Source: Bacteroidota bacterium (lineage in GTDB: Bacteria > Bacteroidota > Bacteroidia > Bacteroidales > Prolixibacteraceae). Taken from it: 14,583 nt of DNA. Below are positions 1 through 6,665 of this stretch, piece by piece (position 1 is the first letter of the stretch; the number at the start of each line of letters is the position of its first letter). The stretch spans positions 1-14,583 of the forward strand of contig JAUZOB010000050.1 of the NCBI GenBank assembly GCA_030706665.1, given 5' to 3'. The notes beneath the pieces are model-generated. The model saw only the letters and a list, made by a program, of their open reading frames with translations. It had not been told where the DNA came from and ran no database searches. Made by a program: the position numbers and the translations under genes.

Positions 1-1
1 A

Positions 2-1135
2 AATCTGAAGATCACGGGGTATCTTCAATTTCAATATCAGAAAGCAGATTCAATGGGTATTAATTCTATGGCAGGCGGAAACTTTTCTAAATTTTCCGAC
101 AGCCGTTTTATGACCAGAAGAGGTCGTATCAAATTTGCCTACTCGCAAGGGCTAGCAGAGTATGTACTCCAGTTCGATGCGACTGAATCAGGATTTGCAA
201 TCAAAGATGCCTACCTTGCCTTAAAAGATCCCTATCTGAATGCATTCAGCTTTACAGGTGGTGTATTCAACAGACCATTCGGATTTGAAATTGCATACTC
301 TTCAAGCAAAAGGGAATCTCCCGAACGTGCAAGAATCATCCAGACCCTATTTCCCAAAGAACGCGATCTTGGTGGGATGGTATCATTCCAGATGCCCAAA
401 ACTTCTCCATGGAACTTCTTGAGACTCGATGCCGGTTTATTCTCAGGTAATGGAACCAATGCAGAAACCGATAGTAGAAAAGACTTTATTGGTCACCTTA
501 CTGCTTCTAAATCCATTGCCAACGATAAAATCAAATTTGGCTTAGGTGCGTCTCTTTACAACGGTTTCGTATTCCAGCCAACTGCCAATGTATATGAAAT
601 GGCAGGGACTTCCTTTGTCGCTAAAAGCGGTGTTGTCGCAAACAGCTATGCCAATCGTCAATATTGGGGATTAGACGGACAGTTAACCGTTGAATCTGCT
701 CTTGGATACACAACTCTTCGTGGAGAATACGTTGCAGGGAAACAACCCGGTACTTCAAGCAGTTCTGCCAGCCCTACCGCTCTTCCTACAGCAGATACTT
801 ATATCCGCAATGTGGCCGGTGGTTATGTATACTTTATACAAACACTGGGACAGAGTGCTCATTCAATCGTTGTAAAATATGATCTGTACGATCCGAATAC
901 CAAAGTAAGCGGTAACGAAATTGGAATGGCTGTTCCTGCCGGTGCAAAAGCAACCGGAGCAGGTGACTTAAAATATACAACATGGGGCCTTGGATGGTTA
1001 TGGGCTGTAACTCCGGTTGTAAAATTCACTGCTTACTATGACATTGTTAAAAACGAAACTTCCAACAACGTTAAGTCATTCAGCAAAGATCTTAAAGACA
1101 ACGTATTAACATTAAGACTTCAATATAGATTCTAA
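2..1135 (+). CDS. Outer-membrane porin of the phosphate-selective OprO/OprP type, 5' end cut by window edge
   Basis: This is a beta-barrel porin expected to let phosphate or other anions cross the outer membrane. The frame is open from base 2, well upstream of the first internal ATG at 53. The upstream codons read GYLQFQYQ, a typical first barrel strand of this family, so the true start and signal peptide lie outside the window and position 53 is not the start. The visible 377 residues contain RFMTRRGRIKF, common near the start of Porin_O_P proteins, many alternating aromatic/polar strands, and a C-terminal phenylalanine (LRLQYRF), the usual barrel-assembly signal. pstS starts 25 bases after the stop, so the two are probably cotranscribed, which supports a role in phosphate entry. 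Selectivity for phosphate is inferred from family and context; a general anion porin is possible. Confidence 0.85.
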   Translation, partial: NLKITGYLQFQYQKADSMGINSMAGGNFSKFSDSRFMTRRGRIKFAYSQGLAEYVLQFDATESGFAIKDAYLALKDPYLNAFSFTGGVFNRPFGFEIAYSSSKRESPERARIIQTLFPKERDLGGMVSFQMPKTSPWNFLRLDAGLFSGNGTNAETDSRKDFIGHLTASKSIANDKIKFGLGASLYNGFVFQPTANVYEMAGTSFVAKSGVVANSYANRQYWGLDGQLTVESALGYTTLRGEYVAGKQPGTSSSSASPTALPTADTYIRNVAGGYVYFIQTLGQSAHSIVVKYDLYDPNTKVSGNEIGMAVPAGAKATGAGDLKYTTWGLGWLWAVTPVVKFTAYYDIVKNETSNNVKSFSKDLKDNVLTLRLQYRF

Positions 1136-1160
1136 TTAATTCATTCAAATATTAAGAGAG

Positions 1161-1976
1161 ATGAAAAAATTAATTTTATCAGTTTTCGCAATAGCAATCA
1201 TGGCAGGTGCCAGCTATGCACAGAAAATTAAAGGTAGTGATACAATGCTTCCACTTTCACAGAAAGAAGCAGAAGTATTCATGAAAGAACACAAAAATGC
1301 ACGTCTTACTGTAATCGGTGGTGGCTCAGGAGTTGGTATTGCAGCTCTTATTGAAGGCACAACTGATTTGGCACAGGCTTCTCGTAAGATAAAATTAGAC
1401 GAGAAATTAAAGCTCCAGGAGGCTGGCGTTAGTTTCAAAGAAGTAATTGCAGCTTACGATGCCCTTGCAGTAGTTGTTAACCACAACAATCCGGTTTCTC
1501 AGCTAAAAAGGGAACAATTAGAAGGAATCTTCACCGGTAAAATTAAAAACTGGAAAGAAGTCGGCGGTCCTGATTTGAAAATCGTTGTTTACTCTCGTGA
1601 AACCAGTTCAGGAACCTATGAGTTCTTTAAAGAACATGTCATGAAAAACAAGAACTACGCTTCTAATGTTTTAAGCATGCCTGCTACCGGAGCAATTATT
1701 CAGTCTGTAAGCCAAACGAAAGGAGCAATCGGATATGTCGGACTTGCATATGTTTCGAATAATGTAAAAGCATTAAAGGTATCTTACAATGGTGGTAAAT
1801 CGTATATCGGACCATCTATGGCTACTGCAAAAAACCACACCTACCCGGTCGTAAGACCTCTATATTATTACTACAATACGAAAGTAGAAAACAAAGTTAA
1901 ACCATTCATCAATTTTGTTCTTTCTCCTGAAGGTCAAAACATTGTTGAGAAAGTCGGATACGTCTCAAAAAACTAA
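1161..1976 (+). CDS. pstS: Periplasmic phosphate-binding protein PstS
   Basis: This is the substrate-binding component of the high-affinity Pst phosphate ABC transporter, acting in the periplasm. Residues 1-20 are a signal peptide (Lys-Lys start, hydrophobic core, ASYA cleavage site before Gln21). No lipobox is seen, so it should be soluble. The first phosphate-binding loop is GSDTM (25-29). A GGGSGVG loop lies at 53-59. The second binding loop is SRETSSGT (145-152), where family knowledge places the Arg and Ser-Gly-Thr ligands. At 271 residues it is shorter than the E. coli protein (about 346 for the precursor), as is common for the compact PBP_like_2 form. An AGAGAG stretch just before the ATG may serve as ribosome binding site. 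It sits between the porin and pstC, and a hairpin after its stop could favour its transcript over the downstream permease genes. Confidence 0.96.
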   Translation: MKKLILSVFAIAIMAGASYAQKIKGSDTMLPLSQKEAEVFMKEHKNARLTVIGGGSGVGIAALIEGTTDLAQASRKIKLDEKLKLQEAGVSFKEVIAAYDALAVVVNHNNPVSQLKREQLEGIFTGKIKNWKEVGGPDLKIVVYSRETSSGTYEFFKEHVMKNKNYASNVLSMPATGAIIQSVSQTKGAIGYVGLAYVSNNVKALKVSYNGGKSYIGPSMATAKNHTYPVVRPLYYYYNTKVENKVKPFINFVLSPEGQNIVEKVGYVSKN

Positions 1977-1992
1977 CCCCCTACTCATTATA

Positions 1993-2030
1993 AAAGCTGC
2001 GACTCTCGGGTCGTAGCTTTATTCTTTCGA
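1993..2030 (+). terminator. Hairpin between pstS and pstC (attenuator or mRNA-end stabiliser)
   Basis: AAAGCTGCGAC (1993-2003) pairs with GTCGTAGCTTT (2010-2020) to give an 11-bp stem with one G-U pair and a 6-base loop. The A-rich left arm, T-rich right arm and following ATTCTTT resemble a weak intrinsic terminator. Its place between a binding-protein gene and its permease genes fits partial termination or protection of an upstream pstS transcript from 3' decay. The role is inferred; the stem itself is plain in the sequence. Confidence 0.7.
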
Positions 2031-2059
2031 TTTAACACATAACTTAAGAGCAAAATCAA

Positions 2060-3271
2060 GTGAAGCCAAAATCTTTTTTTAATAAGTTACTGGAGAAAAT
2101 TGCCGAAGGAATTCTTGCAATTAGTGGGAGCATTACTACACTTGCCGTCCTTCTGATTGTAATCTTTCTTTTTAAAGAAGGAGTTGGTCTTTTCAATCAA
2201 TCATCTGTTGACGAAAACTCAATTATCGCGGTAAACAAACAGAACCCCATTAATAAACTTAAACCTTCTGATGTCAAGAAAATATTTGACCAGGAATTAA
2301 CCAACTGGAAACAATTAGGGGGAAATGATGAAGAGATCGTTGTTGTGAGATTTACTGACATCTCAACCTATTATTCTGATGAGAAATTAGGTGCGAATCT
2401 TGAGCATCTGCCGGCCTGTTTCAGTAATTTGACAGACAGCCTTAAAGGTGCAATTGTTTATATGCCAGCAAAATATGCTTTGAAAGACTTTAAAGGTAAA
2501 AAGATCCATGTAGACAAAGTATCGCTCCTGGATTTCTTTGCCGGAAGAGAATGGTTTCCCACAGCAGAACCCTCTGCTCAATTGGGGATCCTTCCACTTA
2601 TTCTGGGGACTCTCTGGGTCAGTTTAGGAGCCATTTTACTTTCCCTGCCTCTTGGAATTGCCGTTGCAATCTATATGGCCGAAATTGCATCACCCCGATT
2701 CCGCAGCTTTATCAAACCGATTATCGAATTATTATCGGGTATCCCATCCGTCGTTTTTGGTTTTTTTGGACTGATCGTAATAGTACCAATGATTCAAAAG
2801 ACATTTGGACTTCCGGTAGGAGAAACCGGATTAGCAGGAAGTATCATCTTAGCAATCATGGCCTTGCCAACAATTATTACCATCTCCGAAGATGCCCTAA
2901 GGACTACTCCCAGAGCAATGAAAGAAGCAAGTCTTGCTTTGGGTGCAACACGTTGGCAAACAATATACAGAATCGTTATCCCCTACTCGATATCAGGATT
3001 AACAGCAGCAGCAATATTAGGAATAGGTCGTGCTGTCGGAGAAACAATGGCAGTACTGATGGTTACCGGTAATGCTGCGATTATGCCCAAGACTCTTCTT
3101 GAACCAGTTCGAACCATCCCCGCAACAATTGCTGCCGAATTGGGCGAATCCTCACAAGGGGGACTCCATTATAAAGCACTTTTTACGTTGGGATGTATCC
3201 TCTTCATCATAACCTTGGCGATTAACCTCACGGTTGAGTATATATCGACTAAACGGATGAATAATAAGTAA
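2060..3271 (+). CDS. pstC: Phosphate ABC transporter permease PstC with a PstS-like periplasmic insert
   Basis: This is one of the two inner-membrane permease subunits of the Pst transporter. The start is GTG at 2060 with no clear Shine-Dalgarno. A hydrophobic helix lies at about 19-38, followed by a long hydrophilic stretch to about 170, then the permease core with membrane segments near 176-206, 224-246, 258-275, 305-325 and 372-393. The EAA-type coupling loop that contacts PstB is EDALRTTPRAMKEASLALGA (277-296). The protein is 403 residues against about 319 in E. coli. The excess is the segment at about 54-151, which aligns with PstS 106-143 over 38 ungapped residues (17 identical). With a cytoplasmic N-terminus, that insert would face the periplasm. 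pstA follows after 28 bases. The permease assignment is secure; what the insert does is unknown. Confidence 0.95.
   Translation: MKPKSFFNKLLEKIAEGILAISGSITTLAVLLIVIFLFKEGVGLFNQSSVDENSIIAVNKQNPINKLKPSDVKKIFDQELTNWKQLGGNDEEIVVVRFTDISTYYSDEKLGANLEHLPACFSNLTDSLKGAIVYMPAKYALKDFKGKKIHVDKVSLLDFFAGREWFPTAEPSAQLGILPLILGTLWVSLGAILLSLPLGIAVAIYMAEIASPRFRSFIKPIIELLSGIPSVVFGFFGLIVIVPMIQKTFGLPVGETGLAGSIILAIMALPTIITISEDALRTTPRAMKEASLALGATRWQTIYRIVIPYSISGLTAAAILGIGRAVGETMAVLMVTGNAAIMPKTLLEPVRTIPATIAAELGESSQGGLHYKALFTLGCILFIITLAINLTVEYISTKRMNNK
2219..2512 (+). other. Segment of pstC coding for a PstS-like half-domain
   Basis: PstC residues about 54-151 resemble the second lobe of PstS. Shared landmarks in order are VN..NP (PstC 58-63, PstS 106-111), the IF pair (75-76, 123-124), NWK (82-84, 130-132), GG (87-88, 135-136), IVV (93-95, 141-143) and KGAI (129-132, 187-190). 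The phosphate loop SRETSSGT of PstS becomes RFTDISTY here: the arginine and one threonine can be lined up with a one-residue shift, but the Ser-Gly pair is lost. The first binding loop (GSDTM in PstS) has no counterpart. It therefore looks like a half-domain unlikely to bind phosphate in the usual way. Confidence 0.8.
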
Positions 3272-3299
3272 TTTAATCTGAAGCAAAATATATCTCGAT

Positions 3300-4181
3300 A
3301 TGAATATTTTAAATTCGAGCACCAGTAAACGTAAAAAACGTAGCGAATCCATTTCATTCTGGACATTCAGATTAATGAGCTGGTTTGTTTGTTCCCTGCT
3401 GTTCATTATTTTGGGATTTATCGTATATCATGGAATTTCGGTGATCAGTTGGGAATTTCTAACATCGATGCCCAAAGAAGGGATGACAGGAGGCGGAATC
3501 TATCCTGCAATCGTCGGAACGCTTTGTCTTATCGGAGGTAGTGTACTGTTTAGCTTTCCGATTGGGGTCCTTGCCGGCATCTTCATGAATGAATATGCCA
3601 AAGATGGGGTATTTGTCAGGTTTGTACGGATGATGACCAACAATCTTGCAGGAATTCCTTCTATTGTATTTGGGCTGTTCGGAATGTCCCTTTTTGTAAA
3701 TACTCTTAAATTCGGAGACTCTATTCTTGCCGGTTCATTAACACTCGGATTGTTAACACTCCCCGTTGTTATTCGTACTACAGAAGAAGCATTAAAAGCA
3801 GTTGACAATTCATTCCGCACGGGAAGTTATGCGCTGGGTGCATCAAAACTTCAGACAATTCGGAAGGTTGTACTTCCAATTGCATCCCCTAATATTATAA
3901 CAGGTCTCATTCTTTCTATTGGACGTGTATCGGGCGAAACAGCTCCGATCCTTTTTACAGTAGCAGCCTACTTCTTACCCAAACTACCTCACAGTGTATT
4001 TGACCAGGTAATGGCACTTCCTTATCACCTTTACGTCCTTGCCACCAGCGGAACGGACATCGAAGCTGCCAGACCCATGGCTTATGGAACTGCACTGGTA
4101 CTGATTGCAATCGTATTAATATTTAACCTTTTGGCAAATGCGTTACGCCGATATTTGAGTAAAAAAGTAAAAATGAACTAA
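3300..4181 (+). CDS. pstA: Phosphate ABC transporter permease PstA
   Basis: This is the second inner-membrane permease subunit of Pst, pairing with PstC. The length, 293 residues, is normal for the family (about 296 in E. coli). A basic cytoplasmic start (SKRKKR, 9-14) precedes membrane segments near 24-45, 72-97, 118-135, 141-160, 196-216 and 266-283. GIPSIVFGLFG (118-128) matches the conserved core helix, and the coupling loop runs EEALKAVDNSFRTGSYALGA (162-181). GRVSGETAPI (208-217) is the matching family motif to GRAVGETMAV in PstC. Unlike PstC it has only a short loop after the first helix. It lies 28 bases after pstC, and pstB starts 2 bases after its stop, so the pair is probably translationally coupled. 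Confidence 0.96.
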   Translation: MNILNSSTSKRKKRSESISFWTFRLMSWFVCSLLFIILGFIVYHGISVISWEFLTSMPKEGMTGGGIYPAIVGTLCLIGGSVLFSFPIGVLAGIFMNEYAKDGVFVRFVRMMTNNLAGIPSIVFGLFGMSLFVNTLKFGDSILAGSLTLGLLTLPVVIRTTEEALKAVDNSFRTGSYALGASKLQTIRKVVLPIASPNIITGLILSIGRVSGETAPILFTVAAYFLPKLPHSVFDQVMALPYHLYVLATSGTDIEAARPMAYGTALVLIAIVLIFNLLANALRRYLSKKVKMN

Positions 4182-4183
4182 CA

Positions 4184-4936
4184 ATGATCAAGATAGAGTC
4201 AAAAAATGTAAACCTCTTTTATGGTGACTTTCAGGCACTGAAAGATGTAACCATGGCAGTGGAAGAAAACACAGTGGCTGCATTAATCGGCCCTTCCGGT
4301 TGCGGAAAGTCAACTTACCTGAGACTTTTCAATCGTATGAATGATTTGATCAACAACATCAAAATTGAAGGAGAAGTTTTGGTTGACGGTCAGGATATCT
4401 ACAATAAGGGAATTAATGTTGACGAACTCCGTATTAAAGTGGGTATGGTATTTCAAAAACCCAATCCTTTTCCGAAATCAATCTACGAAAATGTAGCATA
4501 CGGGTTGAGGGTAAACGGGGTAAACGACAAATCGTTTATAGAAGAAAAAGTAATCACGTCTCTTAAACATGCAGCTTTATGGAAAGAAGTAAAAGACAAA
4601 CTGCATAAATCAGCATTTGAGCTCTCCGGAGGACAACAACAGAGACTCTGTATTGCCAGAGCATTAGCCATCTCCCCTTCTGTTGTTTTAATGGATGAGC
4701 CCGCATCTGCACTCGACCCTATTTCTACAGCCAAGATCGAAGAACTGATTCACGAATTGAAAAAGGAATATACAATTGTTATCGTCACCCACAACATGCA
4801 ACAAGCAGCACGCGTAAGTGATTATACAGCTTTTTTCTATTTAGGAGAGTTAATCGAATATGGGAAAACAGCAAATATATTTACCAATCCGACCAATATT
4901 CACACACAGAATTATGTAACCGGGCGCTTCGGATAG
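4184..4936 (+). CDS. pstB: Phosphate ABC transporter ATPase PstB
   Basis: This is the ATP-hydrolysing subunit that powers phosphate import, on the cytoplasmic face of the PstC/PstA pair. All ABC motifs are intact: Walker A GPSGCGKS (36-43), Q-loop Gln91 in VFQKPNPFPKSIYENV (a PstB hallmark), signature LSGGQ (147-151), Walker B VVLMDE (167-172) and switch histidine His203 in VTHNMQQA. The length, 250 residues, is typical (about 257 in E. coli). The C-terminus TGRFG is the usual PstB ending. The start lies 2 bases after pstA stops. The 95 bases to phoU contain a weak stem-loop. Confidence 0.98.
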   Translation: MIKIESKNVNLFYGDFQALKDVTMAVEENTVAALIGPSGCGKSTYLRLFNRMNDLINNIKIEGEVLVDGQDIYNKGINVDELRIKVGMVFQKPNPFPKSIYENVAYGLRVNGVNDKSFIEEKVITSLKHAALWKEVKDKLHKSAFELSGGQQQRLCIARALAISPSVVLMDEPASALDPISTAKIEELIHELKKEYTIVIVTHNMQQAARVSDYTAFFYLGELIEYGKTANIFTNPTNIHTQNYVTGRFG

Positions 4937-4949
4937 ACGTTCTTTTATA

Positions 4950-4987
4950 AGTGATTGAATGTTTTTAAAATATCTCATCACTCTTTT
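4950..4987 (+). terminator. Weak stem-loop between pstB and phoU
   Basis: AGTGAT (4950-4955) pairs with ATCACT (4977-4982), extendable by two pairs past a bulge, and is followed by CTTTT. The stem is short, AT-rich and has a long loop, so it is at best a leaky terminator or a processing site within the operon. I would not treat phoU as a separate transcription unit on this evidence. Confidence 0.35.
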
Positions 4988-5031
4988 AAAAATCAAAATT
5001 GTTTAAAGGATAATATCTAATATATTTTATC

Positions 5032-5706
5032 ATGACTCACTTAGAACAAGAATTAACACAGCTCAGATCAGATCTATTCGAAATGTGGAGTCTGGTTTTG
5101 AAACAAGTTAAGTCATCACGTGATGCATTGATCAATTTCGACAAAGATATCGCAGCTGAAATCCGTTATAAAGAAAAAATGGTTGATGCCTTCGAGTTAA
5201 AACTTGACCGCGATTGTGAAAACCTGATAGCACTTCACACCCCTGTTGCCGTTGATTTAAGGCTCACTTTGGCAGTACTGAAAATCAACACAAACCTGGA
5301 ACGTATTGCAGATTTTGCTAAAAGCATTGCATCCTTTGTGCTTTATTGCAACAAAGAAAGCCTAAACCCGGAGCTATTACAGGTAACTCAGATTAGAGAT
5401 ATTTTTGATAACGCCATTGATATGCTGAGCGAAACCCGTAAAGCATTGAAACATGAGAATTCTAAAATGGCAATACAAACTTTTGTCAAGGATGATTTTC
5501 TGGATGAAATGAATGAGAAATCAACAGCCATCATTTCTGAATACATCGCCAAGCATCCTGAAGAATCAGAAGAAGCACTTACCCTCTATTCAATCATCAA
5601 AAAGCTTGAGCGTATCGGCGACCATTGTAGTAACATCGCAGAAGAAATTGTCTTTTACATGGATGCCAAAGTTCTAAAACATGGAGGTTTGGATCACGAA
5701 GATTAA
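5032..5706 (+). CDS. phoU: Phosphate signalling and transport regulator PhoU
   Basis: This is a cytoplasmic, all-helical regulator that links Pst transporter state to the PhoR-PhoB type two-component system and restrains phosphate uptake. The 224 residues form two similar three-helix repeats. Each carries the metal-binding signature of the family: NLERIADFAKSI (88-99) in the first half and KLERIGDHCSNIAEE (191-205) in the second. The C-terminus is acidic and His-containing (HGGLDHED). It is the last gene of the operon, 95 bases after pstB, and is followed by a strong terminator. The start ATG fits the family's N-terminus (an acidic helix beginning HLEQELTQLRSDL). No PhoR or PhoB gene is in the window. 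Confidence 0.96.
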   Translation: MTHLEQELTQLRSDLFEMWSLVLKQVKSSRDALINFDKDIAAEIRYKEKMVDAFELKLDRDCENLIALHTPVAVDLRLTLAVLKINTNLERIADFAKSIASFVLYCNKESLNPELLQVTQIRDIFDNAIDMLSETRKALKHENSKMAIQTFVKDDFLDEMNEKSTAIISEYIAKHPEESEEALTLYSIIKKLERIGDHCSNIAEEIVFYMDAKVLKHGGLDHED

Positions 5707-5735
5707 CACAAGGCTCTCTCTTGATTATATGCTCT

Positions 5736-5778
5736 TGCCTGCAAAATCTGAATCTTCAGACTAGCAGGCATTTTTTTT
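5736..5778 (+). terminator. Intrinsic terminator of the pst operon
   Basis: TGCCTGC (5736-5742) pairs with GCAGGCA (5764-5770). An inner stem TCTGA/TCAGA (5747-5751 with 5756-5760) sits above an internal loop. Eight Ts follow directly (5771-5778). It starts 30 bases after the phoU stop and matches a classic rho-independent terminator on the plus strand. Confidence 0.9.
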
Positions 5779-5931
5779 AGAAAGTACTCACCTCTTCCTA
5801 TATGATAAACGATCCTCCACAACAAGGTTCAATATCAACATTCAGAACTTATTAATTCATAACGAGCAGCATAGCATCACAAGTTAGCTAAACGTATAAA
5901 ATTATATTACTAAACAATTAGCCTTCTTCTT

Positions 5932-6540
5932 TTACTTTATCTCGATATGTGGCAGCGAAAGATTATACTTTATAGAAGCAATCCGGATCAAAATAATAAT
6001 CAGGATTGTAATAAGTTGATTCCAAATCACATTAAGTCCTAAGGATTGAAACAACAAGAAACAAAGAGCACCAAGCAGACAAGCTGTTGCATAAATCTCT
6101 TTATGAAATATTAATGGCACCTCGTTATTTAAGGTATCACGAATAATTCCTCCTGCAACAGCTGTCAGGATTCCCATTATCACTGCAATCGGCATATTAA
6201 TTCCATAACTCAGTGCTTTTTCCAATCCAATTATTGTAAACACTCCTATCCCAATCGTATCAAATAAAAAAAGTGCATGGCGAAGTTTAAGAACAAAGTC
6301 TTTGAAGAAAAATGTAATCCCGACAGCCAGCACTATTGCATAGAAATAATCCATTGAACAAATCCAGCTGACCGGATGGACGCCAATCATCACATCACGC
6401 AATGTTCCTCCTCCAATTGCAGTAACAAATCCGATAAATACAGCTCCGAATAAATCCAGCTGTTTTTCTCCTGCTGCAAGTGTACCGCTTATCGCAAATA
6501 CAAATGTTCCTAAAATATCAAACCAATATATAAAATCCAT
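5932..6540 (-). CDS. TRIC-family (UPF0126) cation channel membrane protein
   Basis: This is an inner-membrane protein of the trimeric intracellular cation channel family; characterised prokaryotic members form potassium-permeable trimers, but the role in the cell is not settled. The 202 residues are nearly all hydrophobic, consistent with seven helices arranged as two inverted repeats. Each repeat carries the family's glycine-rich kinked helix ending in Arg-Asp: AIGGGTLRD (41-49) and AVAGGIIRD (127-135). FAISGTLAAGEKQLDLFGA (15-33) and FDTIGIGVFTIIGLEKAL (93-110) are the matching first helices of the repeats. It is divergent from the DUF362 gene across 125 bases and convergent with phoU, so it is a single-gene unit. 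The family is clear; ion specificity is not visible. Confidence 0.9.
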   Translation of the reverse strand: MDFIYWFDILGTFVFAISGTLAAGEKQLDLFGAVFIGFVTAIGGGTLRDVMIGVHPVSWICSMDYFYAIVLAVGITFFFKDFVLKLRHALFLFDTIGIGVFTIIGLEKALSYGINMPIAVIMGILTAVAGGIIRDTLNNEVPLIFHKEIYATACLLGALCFLLFQSLGLNVIWNQLITILIIILIRIASIKYNLSLPHIEIK

Positions 6541-6580
6541 GAATAACGATACAGATAAGCAATATGATTTCTTGAGAGAA

Positions 6581-6588
6581 CAAAATTA
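6581..6588 (-). promoter_or_regulatory. Possible Bacteroidetes -7 promoter element for the TRIC gene
   Basis: On the minus strand this reads TAATTTTG, an exact match to the Bacteroidetes -7 consensus TAnnTTTG, 40 bases upstream of the TRIC start. I do not see a good -33 TTTG at the expected spacing, so this is only a candidate. Confidence 0.3.
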
Positions 6589-6665
6589 CATTTTTCCTCT
6601 TAATTTATTAACTTAGTATCAAACATACAGATAACGAACTCAAGCGATTTAATCAGACGGCAATC

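Noticed and set aside
53..55. ATG at 53 as the porin start
   Set aside because: The reading frame is open to base 2 and codes for a typical first barrel strand, and no signal peptide follows the ATG.
2551..3072. A 173-codon open frame in another phase within pstC
   Set aside because: Its product is rich in Ser, Asn and Arg with no recognisable motif, and it lies wholly inside the clearly coding pstC permease core.
3500..3820. A 106-codon antisense frame within pstA
   Set aside because: It mirrors a conserved membrane-protein region on the other strand and shows no motif or leader of its own.
4999..5028. Possible phoU promoter (TTG, 19 bases, TATATTTT)
   Set aside because: The spacing fits the Bacteroidetes pattern but the -7 box lacks the final G, and transcription would start at or inside the phoU start codon.
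5779..5931. A hidden small gene or RNA between phoU and the TRIC gene
   Set aside because: Only short AT-rich palindromes such as TTAGCTAA are seen; no reading frame or clear structured RNA could be supported.
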